A stretch of DNA of 64,000 nucleotides, taken from NCBI RefSeq assembly GCF_037078405.1, contig NZ_JAYMGZ010000001.1, forward strand, positions 930,001 to 994,000. Direction: 5' to 3'. The notes below the pieces were generated by a model. The model saw nothing but the letters and a program-made list of their open reading frames with translations, searched no databases and was not told where the DNA came from. The position numbers were made by a program, and so were the translations under genes. Numbering within the stretch: the first letter of the stretch is position 1; each line of letters begins with the position of its first letter. Source of the DNA: Haloarcula sp. DT43. Its GTDB lineage: Archaea; Halobacteriota; Halobacteria; Halobacteriales; Haloarculaceae. Shown one piece after another: positions 9,070-16,232 of this stretch.

Positions 9070-9500
9070 ACACCCAGGCCCAGTACCTGAAAGCGATATA
9101 TCTCACACAGCAGCAAGCGGACGGTCCGGCGTCCACCGGCGACGTGGCCGACATGCTCGACGTCAGCCCGGCCAGCGCCAACGAGATGATCGGGAAACTC
9201 GAAAACCGGGGGCTGCTGAACCACGAGAAGTACAAGGGCGTCGACCTCACGGACGACGGCATCGCACAGGCCCGCGAGGCCCTCCAGAACTACTGCATCA
9301 TCGAGCGGTTCCTCATCGAGGTGCTCGAAGTCGAGGAGTTCCGGACCGAGGCGAAGCAACTGGAGGGGGTCATCGACGAGACGGTCGCCGAGCGCCTCGA
9401 TACGATTATCGACCGCAAACCGCAGTGCCCGGACTGTTTCGACCCCGAGGGCGACGTCTGTGGTTTGCTGGAAGTCGAGGCGGAAGTCACCAGCGACTGA
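9066..9500 (+). CDS. DtxR/SirR-family metal-dependent transcriptional regulator
   Basis: A 144-residue DtxR-type repressor. Residues 1-60 form the winged helix (AQYLKAIYLTQQ, then GDVADMLDVSPASANEMIGKL, wing LLNHEKYKGV), followed by the dimerisation/metal-binding helices (IIERFLIEVLEVEEF). The C-terminus has a short motif PQCPDCF and a further Cys (DVCGL), typical of haloarchaeal SirR-like proteins, in place of a full SH3 domain. It overlaps the ferritin-like gene by 4 bp and closes the suf-linked iron block, so control of iron or Mn genes, possibly including suf, is likely by inference. Confidence 0.9.
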   Translation: MNTQAQYLKAIYLTQQQADGPASTGDVADMLDVSPASANEMIGKLENRGLLNHEKYKGVDLTDDGIAQAREALQNYCIIERFLIEVLEVEEFRTEAKQLEGVIDETVAERLDTIIDRKPQCPDCFDPEGDVCGLLEVEAEVTSD

Positions 9501-9555
9501 CCGCCCGCTCTCGAAGCGTTCAAGTGCGTTCCGGCGGTTCTCAACACTGTGGCGT

Positions 9556-9628
9556 AGTCCCGTGGTGTAGTGGCCAATCATAAGGGCCTTTGGAGCCCTT
9601 GACGGCGGTTCGAATCCGCCCGGGACTA
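9556..9628 (+). tRNA. tRNA-Gln (anticodon UUG)
   Basis: A complete 73-nt cloverleaf without intron or encoded CCA. The acceptor stem AGTCCCG pairs perfectly with CGGGACT, followed by discriminator A. The anticodon stem AGGGC/GCCCT encloses loop CTTTGGA, giving anticodon TTG at 9590-9592. The T-arm is GGCGG TTCGAAT CCGCC. I found no copy of its 3' end nearby, so there is no sign of an integrated element here. Confidence 0.97.
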
Positions 9629-9776
9629 TCTTCTGAGGCGACCGTACAGCGTCGACGCCAGAGTTGACTGCCGCCGGGCTACGAAGCGTGGGACTGGTGC
9701 ATGAATAGCACAACGCGTGTCCCAAATCCTGACATCGAACTGTAGATTTATGATGTTCCGTGCCAACTAGTGGCAT

Positions 9777-10505
9777 ATGCAAATCAGGGAGGCAGTGCCG
9801 TCGGACCGGCCGGCAATCCGTGACGTGGCGCGTCGCTCGCTGGAAGCGTCGTATTCGCTGGGGCCGAGCGCCATTACGAGTGCCATCGAGGAGTGGTACG
9901 ACGAGGAGCGACTCGAAGAGATACTCGACGAGGGGACCGACCGACTGATTCTCGTCGCCGAACAGGGCGGACAGGTGGTCGGCCTCTCCGAGAGCGTCCT
10001 CTCGGGCGACAGCATCGGGACGATTCTCTGGCTGCACGTCGACCCGGCGTACCGCGGCGAGGGTGTCGGGTCGGCACTGTTCGACGAGACGCACCGGGAA
10101 CTCCACGACCGCGGGGCCGAGACGCTCCAGGGGCGCGTGCTGGCCGACAACGTCGAGGGTAACAGTTTCTACGAGGACCGCGGCTTCAAGCGCGCCGGGA
10201 CGGGCGAGGTCGACGTCGCCGGGCGGACCTACGTCGAGAACCTCTATACCGACGCGGAGGAACTCGGCCGCGAACCGATAACAGACGACGGCCGGACGGT
10301 GTACGTCGACCACAACAACCACGAGTCAGGGTCGATGGCCCCGTTCCACGTCGTTCACGTCGCGGAGGAGGGCAGTGACCGGTACGGCTACTTCTGCAGC
10401 AACTGCGAGACACTGGCGAACGCGATGGACTCGATGGGCCGCATCGAGTGCGACAACTGCGGGAACGTCCGCAAGCCGATGCGCTGGGACGCCGCCTACC
10501 TCTAG
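9777..10505 (+). CDS. GNAT N-acetyltransferase fused to a C-terminal zinc ribbon
   Basis: Residues 1-155 form a GNAT fold, with the acetyl-CoA-binding signature VDPAYRGEGVGSALF (motif A) and NSFYEDRGF (motif B). Residues about 175-242 are a separate module with two CxxC knuckles, CSNCETL and CDNCGNV, which probably bind zinc. The N-terminal half likely acetylates a small molecule or a protein N-terminus; the ribbon may supply substrate or nucleic-acid recognition. The substrate is not deducible. A TATA-like element at about 9744-9751 precedes the ATG. The stop overlaps the stop of the convergent membrane-protein gene in a shared CTAG. Confidence 0.9.
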   Translation: MQIREAVPSDRPAIRDVARRSLEASYSLGPSAITSAIEEWYDEERLEEILDEGTDRLILVAEQGGQVVGLSESVLSGDSIGTILWLHVDPAYRGEGVGSALFDETHRELHDRGAETLQGRVLADNVEGNSFYEDRGFKRAGTGEVDVAGRTYVENLYTDAEELGREPITDDGRTVYVDHNNHESGSMAPFHVVHVAEEGSDRYGYFCSNCETLANAMDSMGRIECDNCGNVRKPMRWDAAYL

Positions 10506-10696
10506 GGTGACTGGCCCCCCGCTCGCTGTGACGACTCCTGTCTGTTCGCCGGGAGCAGTATGAGCCTGTAGTACAGTCCGAACAGACAGATGGCGATACC
10601 GATGCCGACGAGCACGTCGGTGACTGCGTGCTGGTTTATGGCGTGCGTGACGACGGCCGGGTCGCCGACGGGCGTGTGGAGTGGCTGGAGAGGCAT
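10502..10696 (-). CDS. small single-span membrane protein
   Basis: A 64-residue protein with one clear transmembrane helix (about residues 27-49, VLVGIGIAICLFGLYYRLIL), a short N-terminal segment and a polar C-terminus. It is convergent with the GNAT gene, and their stop codons interleave at 10502-10505. An AT-rich promoter region (10703-10730) lies upstream. Function unknown. Confidence 0.6.
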   Translation of the reverse strand: MPLQPLHTPVGDPAVVTHAINQHAVTDVLVGIGIAICLFGLYYRLILLPANRQESSQRAGGQSP

Positions 10697-10735
10697 ATGT
10701 ACTGATTTATTTATTAGATGTAAAAAGCCGGACCA

Positions 10736-10939
10736 ATGTTCCCAGCCGCTGGGAACCAGTCAGCGGAGAGCGACCACACCAGAGACGGAACCGTAGACTG
10801 CACTGGGAGCTGTCTCCCGGCTGAACAGTTCCGCCCGAAACCCGGGCTTGTGGGGCCGTTCCCAGCCGGAAACCCCGGCTGTGGCTGTCGTTTGCCCTGT
10901 CGTAACGCTAAAGAGTCGAACGTACGTCTATATGTGTAA
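10736..10939 (+). other. possible small Cys-rich ORF in a hairpin-rich intergenic region
   Basis: An open frame of 67 codons with six Cys (including DCTGSC and GCGCRLPC) begins at ATG 10736. A TATA-like TTTATTTA is centred about 27 nt upstream, as expected for a leaderless haloarchaeal gene. Against it: the codon choice is less GC3-biased than in neighbours, and the frame coincides with several hairpins that could themselves be the functional element. I rate coding and non-coding interpretations as comparable. Confidence 0.25.
10739..10880 (+). other. cluster of hairpins, candidate structured RNA or operator region
   Basis: A 17-nt dyad TTCCCAGC-C-GCTGGGAA lies at 10739-10755. Further stems follow: GCCCG-aaacc-CGGGC at about 10831-10845 and AGCCGG-aaacc-CCGGCT at about 10864-10880. 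The two later loops have nearly the same sequence. The region lies between divergent genes (small membrane protein and HD hydrolase). Confidence 0.35.
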
Positions 10940-10974
10940 GATGAACATCGGAATCCGTCGCCGGAGGTGGTGCT

Positions 10975-11691
10975 GTGGGCGTCGAGATTAGGGAGTCACC
11001 TGTCTCGGCCGACGCGTTCGAGGACATGAAGGAGTTCGTCCACGACTACCTCGCGGCGAGCGTCGAAAACGAAGAAGAGGGCGGTCGGATGCGCTGGTAC
11101 CCGTGGCACTCCGCGGAATACCGCTTCAACCACATCCTCAACGTCGTCGACATCGCGACGACAATCGCCCGCAAGGAAGGCGCGAACGTTGACGTGACAC
11201 GCGTGGCGGCGCTGTTTCACGACATCGCGAAACTGGAAGCCGAGCAGGACCTCCACGCGGAGGCAGGCGCTCGGATAGCCCGCGAGTACCTGACGGCACA
11301 CGGTGACTACCCCGAATCGTTCGTCGAACAGGTCTGTTCCGCCGTCGAGGCCCACTCCTACCAGGGGCCGCTGAGCGACTTGCCCCTGGAAGTCCAGTGT
11401 CTCATCGAGGCGGACATCCTGGACAAGGTCGGCGCGAACGGGACCGCCCTGATGCTGTTGCGCATGGGCTACGAGTCCCGAACCCACATGGACGCGGCCG
11501 AGATGGTCGACCGCGTCATCGAGCGCGGCGAGGACGCCCGCGACCGCGTCGAGAGCGACACGGCCGAATCCATCGTCCACCAGCGGCTCAAGCGGACCCG
11601 CTGGTTCCAGGAGTGGCTGACGATGGAGGTCGCCGAGATGGCCGTCGAGGACGACCTCGACGACGTGGCGACCGGGATGGGCGACTCATAG
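10975..11691 (+). CDS. HD-domain metal-dependent phosphohydrolase
   Basis: A 238-residue HD-superfamily hydrolase. The metal-site motif is visible as H...HD: HSAEYRFNHILNVV, LFHDIAKLEAEQD, and later CSAVEAHSY and EADILDKVG. The family hydrolyses phosphate esters or nucleotides, but the substrate is unknown. The GTG start at 10975 is supported by a strong Shine-Dalgarno GGAGGTGG at 10963-10970 and a TATA-like CTATATGT at 10928-10935, implying a short leader. This is an SD-led gene among mostly leaderless neighbours. Its stop overlaps the convergent LysE gene by 6 bp. Confidence 0.88.
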   Translation: MGVEIRESPVSADAFEDMKEFVHDYLAASVENEEEGGRMRWYPWHSAEYRFNHILNVVDIATTIARKEGANVDVTRVAALFHDIAKLEAEQDLHAEAGARIAREYLTAHGDYPESFVEQVCSAVEAHSYQGPLSDLPLEVQCLIEADILDKVGANGTALMLLRMGYESRTHMDAAEMVDRVIERGEDARDRVESDTAESIVHQRLKRTRWFQEWLTMEVAEMAVEDDLDDVATGMGDS

Positions 11692-12375
11692 CGCCCGCAG
11701 CAGGAAGAGGACGCCGGTCCCGGCGAGGACGGCGGCGCTGACCCACGCGACAAGCGGCGCGAGCCGTTCGATGCGCGCTCTCGCGGCGACAATCGCCGCC
11801 GGAAACCCCGTAATCCAGAGGCCGATGCCGCCGAAGAACCCGCCCAGCAGCACTGGGTGGCCGGTCTGGACGGTTAGCGCGTCGGTCCCTATCGCCGGCA
11901 CGTACGACGCCACGTCGACGACACCCGGTTCGAGGAGACCGACGCCGACGGTGAGCCAGAACGCGACCTGGTACGGGTTCGTCAGCGCCAGGGCGAACGC
12001 CTTCCGGAAGCCGCGGCTGTCTCCGGCCGTGACTGACGGCTCTGCCCCGGCGATGGCGTGTGCGTCCTGAACTGCGCCGTAGGCGAACCACAGCATCAGG
12101 AGCCCGCCGGCACCGACCATCACGCGCCGGAGGCCCGGTGTCTCGGTGACGACCGTGGCGACGCCCAGCACCGCGAGCACGAAGAAGCAGGCGTCCGCGG
12201 TCATCGCACCGAGGCCGGCGAAGAAGCCGGCCCGCCAGCCCCTGAGCGCGCTCTCCTCGGCGATGACGGCGTTCATCGGGCCCGGCGGCGCGGCCAGCGC
12301 GAGGCCGAACAGGACGCCACCCAGAGCGGTCGGAACGAGCGAGAGCGCGCCGAGTTGGAGCAACGGGTGATGCAT
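11686..12375 (-). CDS. LysE-family amino-acid/metabolite exporter
   Basis: A 229-residue membrane protein with six hydrophobic segments and the LysE/RhtB opening FGLALAAPPGPMNAVIAEES, followed by RAGFFAGLGAMTADACFF. The family exports amino acids or related metabolites by proton antiport; the substrate cannot be read from the sequence. It is convergent with the HD hydrolase, overlapping by 6 bp, and shares a short region with the terminator of the coiled-coil gene. Confidence 0.88.
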   Translation of the reverse strand: MHHPLLQLGALSLVPTALGGVLFGLALAAPPGPMNAVIAEESALRGWRAGFFAGLGAMTADACFFVLAVLGVATVVTETPGLRRVMVGAGGLLMLWFAYGAVQDAHAIAGAEPSVTAGDSRGFRKAFALALTNPYQVAFWLTVGVGLLEPGVVDVASYVPAIGTDALTVQTGHPVLLGGFFGGIGLWITGFPAAIVAARARIERLAPLVAWVSAAVLAGTGVLFLLRAL

Positions 12376-12386
12376 CTATAGTCCGT

Positions 12387-12393
12387 AAAAAAC
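12387..12393 (-). terminator. oligo-T terminator after the coiled-coil gene
   Basis: Read on the minus strand, a run of six T follows 20 bases after the coiled-coil gene stop, the usual archaeal termination signal. Confidence 0.45.
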
Positions 12394-12412
12394 AGAGAGA
12401 GAATCCCGCGAA

Positions 12413-13303
12413 TTACAGCTTGCCGGCCTTCTGGAGCTTCATCAGGTCCTCGGTGTCGAGGGTCTCGCCTTCCTTGAACTTCTGGTAGATCTCCTCGGCT
12501 TCCTCGCGTGCGGCTTCCTGCTTCTCTTCGCGCTGGGAGCGCTCCTGCTCCTCTTCCTTCTTGTCGAGTTCGCGGAGGCGCTTCTGGACGCGGACGAAGT
12601 CCTCGTGGTGCTGGTCAGCCGCTTCCTGGGCCTCGACGAACTCCTCGTGTTTCTCGTCGGCCTCGTCACGGATTTCGTCGGCCTCGCGGTAGGCCTCTAT
12701 CATCTCGTTGTGGTGCTTCTGGGCCTCGTCGGCCAGTTCCGTGACCTTCTGGTGGTGCTTCGAGGCTTCGGAGCGGACCTCTTCGGCCTCCTCTTTGAGC
12801 TCTTCGAGGTCGCCGCCCTGGTCGAGCTTCTCCTGTTTCTCCTGGAGCTTCTCGCGCTTGGTCTCGATTTTCTCGATGAGCTCCTTCTCGTCCTCCGAGG
12901 AGAGCACTTCGGTCTGTTGCTTGAACTCGAGGTCCTCGATTTCCTCCTTGAGCTGTTCGACCGACGTGCCCTCGTCGAGTTCGAGGTCGTTCTTGAGCTT
13001 GTCGACCTTGTCGAAGAGCTCGTTGGCCTCGGCGTTGAGCTCGTTGCGCTTGTCCTTGTGCTCCTGGACCTGCTCGTTGAGCTCGTCGCGCTTCTCGCGG
13101 TGTTCCTGGGCTTCGTCGACCTTCTCGCGCGTCTTCGCGTTCAGGTCGTCCCGTGCGGAGGCCCGCTCGGACGCCATCTGGTTCAGCTCGTTGCGGCGGT
13201 CGCGGAGCTGGCCGGCGAGTTTGATGAGCTCGCCCTTCGATTTGTTTTCAAGATCCTCTTCTGTTACTGTAACGTTCTTCGATTCGTCTATCGAGTCTGC
13301 CAT
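12413..13303 (-). CDS. long coiled-coil protein (COG1340-like)
   Basis: A 296-residue, highly charged protein that is almost entirely heptad-repeat coiled coil, with blocks such as ELNQMASERASARDDLN, KRDELNEQVQEHKDKRNEL and VRSEASKHHQKVTELADE. It resembles the uncharacterised archaeal coiled-coil family COG1340, often grouped with SMC-like or scaffold roles. No ATPase head, membrane span or signal peptide is seen. A short C-terminal region (EGETLDTEDLMKLQKAGKL) is typical of the family. A Shine-Dalgarno-like GAGGT lies 7 nt before the ATG. The upstream 267-bp region is dyad-rich. Confidence 0.85.
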   Translation of the reverse strand: MADSIDESKNVTVTEEDLENKSKGELIKLAGQLRDRRNELNQMASERASARDDLNAKTREKVDEAQEHREKRDELNEQVQEHKDKRNELNAEANELFDKVDKLKNDLELDEGTSVEQLKEEIEDLEFKQQTEVLSSEDEKELIEKIETKREKLQEKQEKLDQGGDLEELKEEAEEVRSEASKHHQKVTELADEAQKHHNEMIEAYREADEIRDEADEKHEEFVEAQEAADQHHEDFVRVQKRLRELDKKEEEQERSQREEKQEAAREEAEEIYQKFKEGETLDTEDLMKLQKAGKL

Positions 13304-13416
13304 TGTTGAAACCTCTATGCCATCACCGCTTCAGCACAGACAGTCGGCCCACTACTGAGGGGCTGACACCAATAACAAGGGTTCCCTCTCATGTTGGGCT
13401 GAAAGCGATACTGCCT

Positions 13417-13546
13417 GAACGCGGAAGCGTTCTGGTGTCTACAATTAGAGGTGGATATTGTTTAAACATTCCGGTGCACCGAATACCGCGTCAACCTCTC
13501 ACACCCTCTATTTCGGGTGGTGTGACGGTCGGTACCGTACCGACCG
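13417..13546. promoter_or_regulatory. dyad-rich intergenic region (five inverted repeats)
   Basis: Between the GH2-like stop and the coiled-coil start lie GAACGC-ggaa-GCGTTC (13417-13432), palindrome TGTTTAAACA (13459-13468), CGGTGCACCG (13472-13481), TCACACC...GGTGTGA (to 13525) and a perfect 10-bp-arm dyad CGGTCGGTAC-C-GTACCGACCG (13526-13546). They may act as terminator/RNA processing structures of the upstream gene or as operators of the downstream one. Confidence 0.5.
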
Positions 13547-13570
13547 ACCCTTGTATATCACGGACGTATA

Positions 13571-15436
13571 TTATTCGCTAATACGGTATTCGTTTTTCAC
13601 GACGGTCCGGCCGTCGGTGGCGGCCAGCGTTACGTCGTCGCCGGCCGAAAGCCTGAGCGTCTCGACGGTGACGCGGGCGAACGGGCCGACGGTGTGTTCG
13701 GCCTGTTCACGGTCGCCGTTGCGGTCCCACTCCACCGTGAGGTCCGCTCTCTCCGGGCGGTCGTGGAGGACGACGATGTCCTGTGTGCCGGGGGTCGTGC
13801 CGGTGAGGACGACCTGCGTCGGCTCGTAGCTGTCGGCGAGCACGCCGAAGGCCGTCTTCTCGGTCCCATCCGCGGCGAGCAGCCCCATGCCCGCGTCGCC
13901 GACGTCCCGGAGGCTGTCGACGACGACGAGCGGGGCGGAGCGCCGCCGGAGCGTCTCGGCGACCGCGCGGACGACGCCGGCCTGGTACGCCTGCGACGCG
14001 TCGAGGCCGCCGTCGACGCGGCGGTCGTGACAGGCGCTGTCGAACCCGGGACTGTCGCCCGGGTCCGGCGTCCCCAGCGCCCCGGCCCCGAAGCCCGCGA
14101 CGACGTCGCCGACGCCGAACTGCGAACAGAGCCACGGGAGGTCGGCCGCGTCGCCGTACTGCCACCCCGGGTAGAGGGTGGCCGCGTCGGGGTCGATTCC
14201 GGGCGGGCCGACGACCGGGAACGTCGGCACGGAGTCGACGGCCGCGGCCACCGATTCGGCGGCCGCCGCGTCGTAGCTGGCCCGCCAGGCGCGCCACCGG
14301 AAGCGCAGTCGGTCGAGGAATCCCGACCCCAGTCCGTCGGCGTACGGCGACACCGCCTCGTCGTGAACGCCGACCGCGGCGAAACTGGGGTGCCGTGCGT
14401 AGGCCGCGTCGAGCCGCGCCGCGAGGTCCCGCCCGCGCTCCGCGTCGAACGAGCCGGGGCCGGACAGCGGGAGGTCCTGCCAGAGCAGGACGCCGCGGTC
14501 GTCACAGGCGCGGACCACCTCGGGCGGCGTCCCCTGTGCCCGGACCCGAACGAGGTTCGCGTTGGCCTCGACGGCCCGCGCGACGTCCTCGACGGTCGGG
14601 TCCAGCAGCGTCACGCCACGAACCGGCACGGCCTCGCCGTTGACCCGCAGACCGTCGTCATAGGAGACGGTGCGCAGTCCCGTCGTCGCCGAGTGCTCGT
14701 CGTCCCCGAGCTTCGCCCTGAGGACGTACCGGGACTGCTCGCCGCGGTCGTGGGGCCACCACAGCGACGGGTCGCGCACGTCCACGGTGTACGTCACCGT
14801 CGTCCGCTCGTCGTCGGTCGAGACGCGCGCTCGGTCCATCATCCCGCCGCCGCGCACGTCCCCTTCCGGCCGCAGCGAGAGCGTGACCCGGTCGTCCAGG
14901 GGCTCCTCGGTCAGAACCGTCGCCGACATCTCGACCGCGGCGTCGCCGTCCGCGGATACGTGTGGTTCGACCGATAGCTCGCTGACGCAGGGGTCCGGTC
15001 GGGTTTCGAGGCTCGCTTCCCACCAGACCCCCGGGACGCGGCGCTCCGCCGGGAGCCGGTCGGTCGCGTGCAGGCCGCCAAAGCGGTCCTCGGGTGCGCG
15101 ACACTCCACGACGACCCGGTACTGCTCCCTCTCGGGGAGTCGAACGCGGAGCGGCTCGAAGTAGGCGTCGTGGCTGGCGAGCAACTCACCGTTGCACCAC
15201 ACGCGTGTGTGTGCGAAGGTCCCGTGCAGTGCCAGCAGGGTGTGTGCGTCGCTCCCGTCCCGTGGGTCGGCGAACGTCGTCTCGTACGCCACGGCCTCGG
15301 CCCCGGCGAACTGCTCGGGCCGACCGGGCACCGACACCGGTTCCCACGCGTCCGGGGACGGCATCTCGTCGTCCGGCGCAACCGCCGCGCCGCGCCACTC
15401 CAGCGACATACCTTGTGGCCCGTTCTCCGGGGGCAT
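13571..15436 (-). CDS. glycoside hydrolase family 2-like protein with altered nucleophile
   Basis: A 621-residue protein with GH2 architecture: N-terminal sugar-binding jelly roll (WEPVSVPGRPEQFAGAEAVAYETTF, LLALHGTFAHTRVWCNGELLASHD), an immunoglobulin-like middle, and a TIM barrel (VPVRGVTLLDP, ACDDRGVLLWQDLPL). The acid/base region is HPSFAAVGVHDEA (Glu360). The position expected to carry the nucleophile in S-E-F-G is S-Q-F-G, with Gln439 encoded by CAG at 14120-14122. The protein may therefore be a non-catalytic carbohydrate binder or use another mechanism. No signal peptide is seen, so it is probably cytoplasmic. An alternative start is ATG 15409. Three tandem TTCACT units lie upstream. 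Confidence 0.8.
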   Translation of the reverse strand: MPPENGPQGMSLEWRGAAVAPDDEMPSPDAWEPVSVPGRPEQFAGAEAVAYETTFADPRDGSDAHTLLALHGTFAHTRVWCNGELLASHDAYFEPLRVRLPEREQYRVVVECRAPEDRFGGLHATDRLPAERRVPGVWWEASLETRPDPCVSELSVEPHVSADGDAAVEMSATVLTEEPLDDRVTLSLRPEGDVRGGGMMDRARVSTDDERTTVTYTVDVRDPSLWWPHDRGEQSRYVLRAKLGDDEHSATTGLRTVSYDDGLRVNGEAVPVRGVTLLDPTVEDVARAVEANANLVRVRAQGTPPEVVRACDDRGVLLWQDLPLSGPGSFDAERGRDLAARLDAAYARHPSFAAVGVHDEAVSPYADGLGSGFLDRLRFRWRAWRASYDAAAAESVAAAVDSVPTFPVVGPPGIDPDAATLYPGWQYGDAADLPWLCSQFGVGDVVAGFGAGALGTPDPGDSPGFDSACHDRRVDGGLDASQAYQAGVVRAVAETLRRRSAPLVVVDSLRDVGDAGMGLLAADGTEKTAFGVLADSYEPTQVVLTGTTPGTQDIVVLHDRPERADLTVEWDRNGDREQAEHTVGPFARVTVETLRLSAGDDVTLAATDGRTVVKNEYRISE

Positions 15437-15453
15437 ATCCTTTACCCCACGGC

Positions 15454-15471
15454 TTCACTTTCACTTTCACT
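15454..15471. repeat. three tandem TTCACT units in a divergent promoter region
   Basis: Three perfect head-to-tail hexamers TTCACT lie 18 bp upstream of the GH2-like ATG (as GTGAAA-type units on its strand) and 46 bp upstream of the small zinc protein. This may be a regulator-binding array or simple slippage. Confidence 0.5.
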
Positions 15472-15517
15472 CCGGGGATGGCTCGCCTTGACATGGGTCG
15501 CTTCCGACTACCTACGC

Positions 15518-15691
15518 ATGCTCACCGAACTGCACGAGGCGGCGACCCCGACCTGTGAGGCCCAGCACTGCGAGCGCCCGCTCGGCGAGCCGGCGCTGGT
15601 CTTCGAGACCGACGCCGGCCGCCGCGAGGCCCACGAGTGCGCCTGTGGTGCGGTGACGGTTACCGTCGTCCGCTCCGAGTCGTCCCGCTGA
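15518..15691 (+). CDS. small zinc-finger-like protein (57 aa)
   Basis: A 57-residue protein with four Cys arranged as CEAQHCE (residues about 13-18) and CACG (about 43-46), plus nearby His, consistent with a single zinc ribbon: MLTELHEAATPTCEAQHCER, then EPALVFETD, then EAHECACGAVTV. The ATG at 15518 starts the region of proper haloarchaeal codon bias; the upstream open frame is antisense to the GH2-like gene. It is followed 26 bp later by the DUF371 gene, so the two may be cotranscribed. Function unknown. Confidence 0.65.
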   Translation: MLTELHEAATPTCEAQHCERPLGEPALVFETDAGRREAHECACGAVTVTVVRSESSR

Positions 15692-15717
15692 AGTGCGCCC
15701 GGCGGTGACCGGGAGGT

Positions 15718-16149
15718 ATGACACACGAGGAAGTGGTCCGCGCGAGCGGCCACGAGAACGTCTCCGGCGACCACGCGAGCACGCTGGAAGTGACGAGCGA
15801 CGACTTCCTGACGCCCGCGGGCGACTGCATCCTCGCTATCGAGGCCGACCGCGTCCCCGCCGACTTCGACGACGAGTTTGTGGCGGCCTGTCAGGACGCC
15901 GACGCGACCGTCACGGCGACCATCGCGGCCGGCGACCACAGCGTCACCGTGACCGGGACCGGCCACCCCGACCTGACCTTCGAGAGCGACCGGAGCCACG
16001 TCCTCCGGACGAGCGACTACGTCGACGACCGGACCGTCCTGGTCAACGCCGACGCGGCGGCCGGCGACGTGGACCGGGACCTCGTCGCCGCGCTCGCCGA
16101 CGGCAGTGAGGCGACGCTGACGCTGACGGTCCAGTCGGGTAGCGACTGA
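15718..16149 (+). CDS. DUF371-family protein
   Basis: A 143-residue archaeal protein matching the DUF371/COG2090 family: GHENVSGDHASTLEVTSDDFLTPAGDCILAI and the later GHPDLTFESDRSHVLRTSDYVDDRTVLVNAD. It is a soluble beta-rich fold, with the conserved GH..V near the start and the DRT..V block at the end of the family core. Function is unknown. It is convergent with the thermosome gene. Confidence 0.85.
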   Translation: MTHEEVVRASGHENVSGDHASTLEVTSDDFLTPAGDCILAIEADRVPADFDDEFVAACQDADATVTATIAAGDHSVTVTGTGHPDLTFESDRSHVLRTSDYVDDRTVLVNADAAAGDVDRDLVAALADGSEATLTLTVQSGSD

Positions 16150-16192
16150 GCAGCCGCTTCCGTCGGCGGTCGCGCCGCTGTTCGGCGTCGCC

Positions 16193-16202
16193 AAAAGAAA
16201 AC
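16193..16202 (-). terminator. T-rich terminator after the thermosome gene
   Basis: On the minus strand, about 30 bases past the thermosome stop, the tract GTTTTCTTTT is found between the convergent DUF371 and thermosome genes. Confidence 0.45.
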
Positions 16203-16232
16203 AGGTATTGCTGCTTGGCTCGCGGCGAGTCT

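Noticed and set aside
9556-9776. Integration scar at tRNA-Gln
   Set aside because: No repeat of the tRNA 3' end was found downstream and no integrase gene is near.
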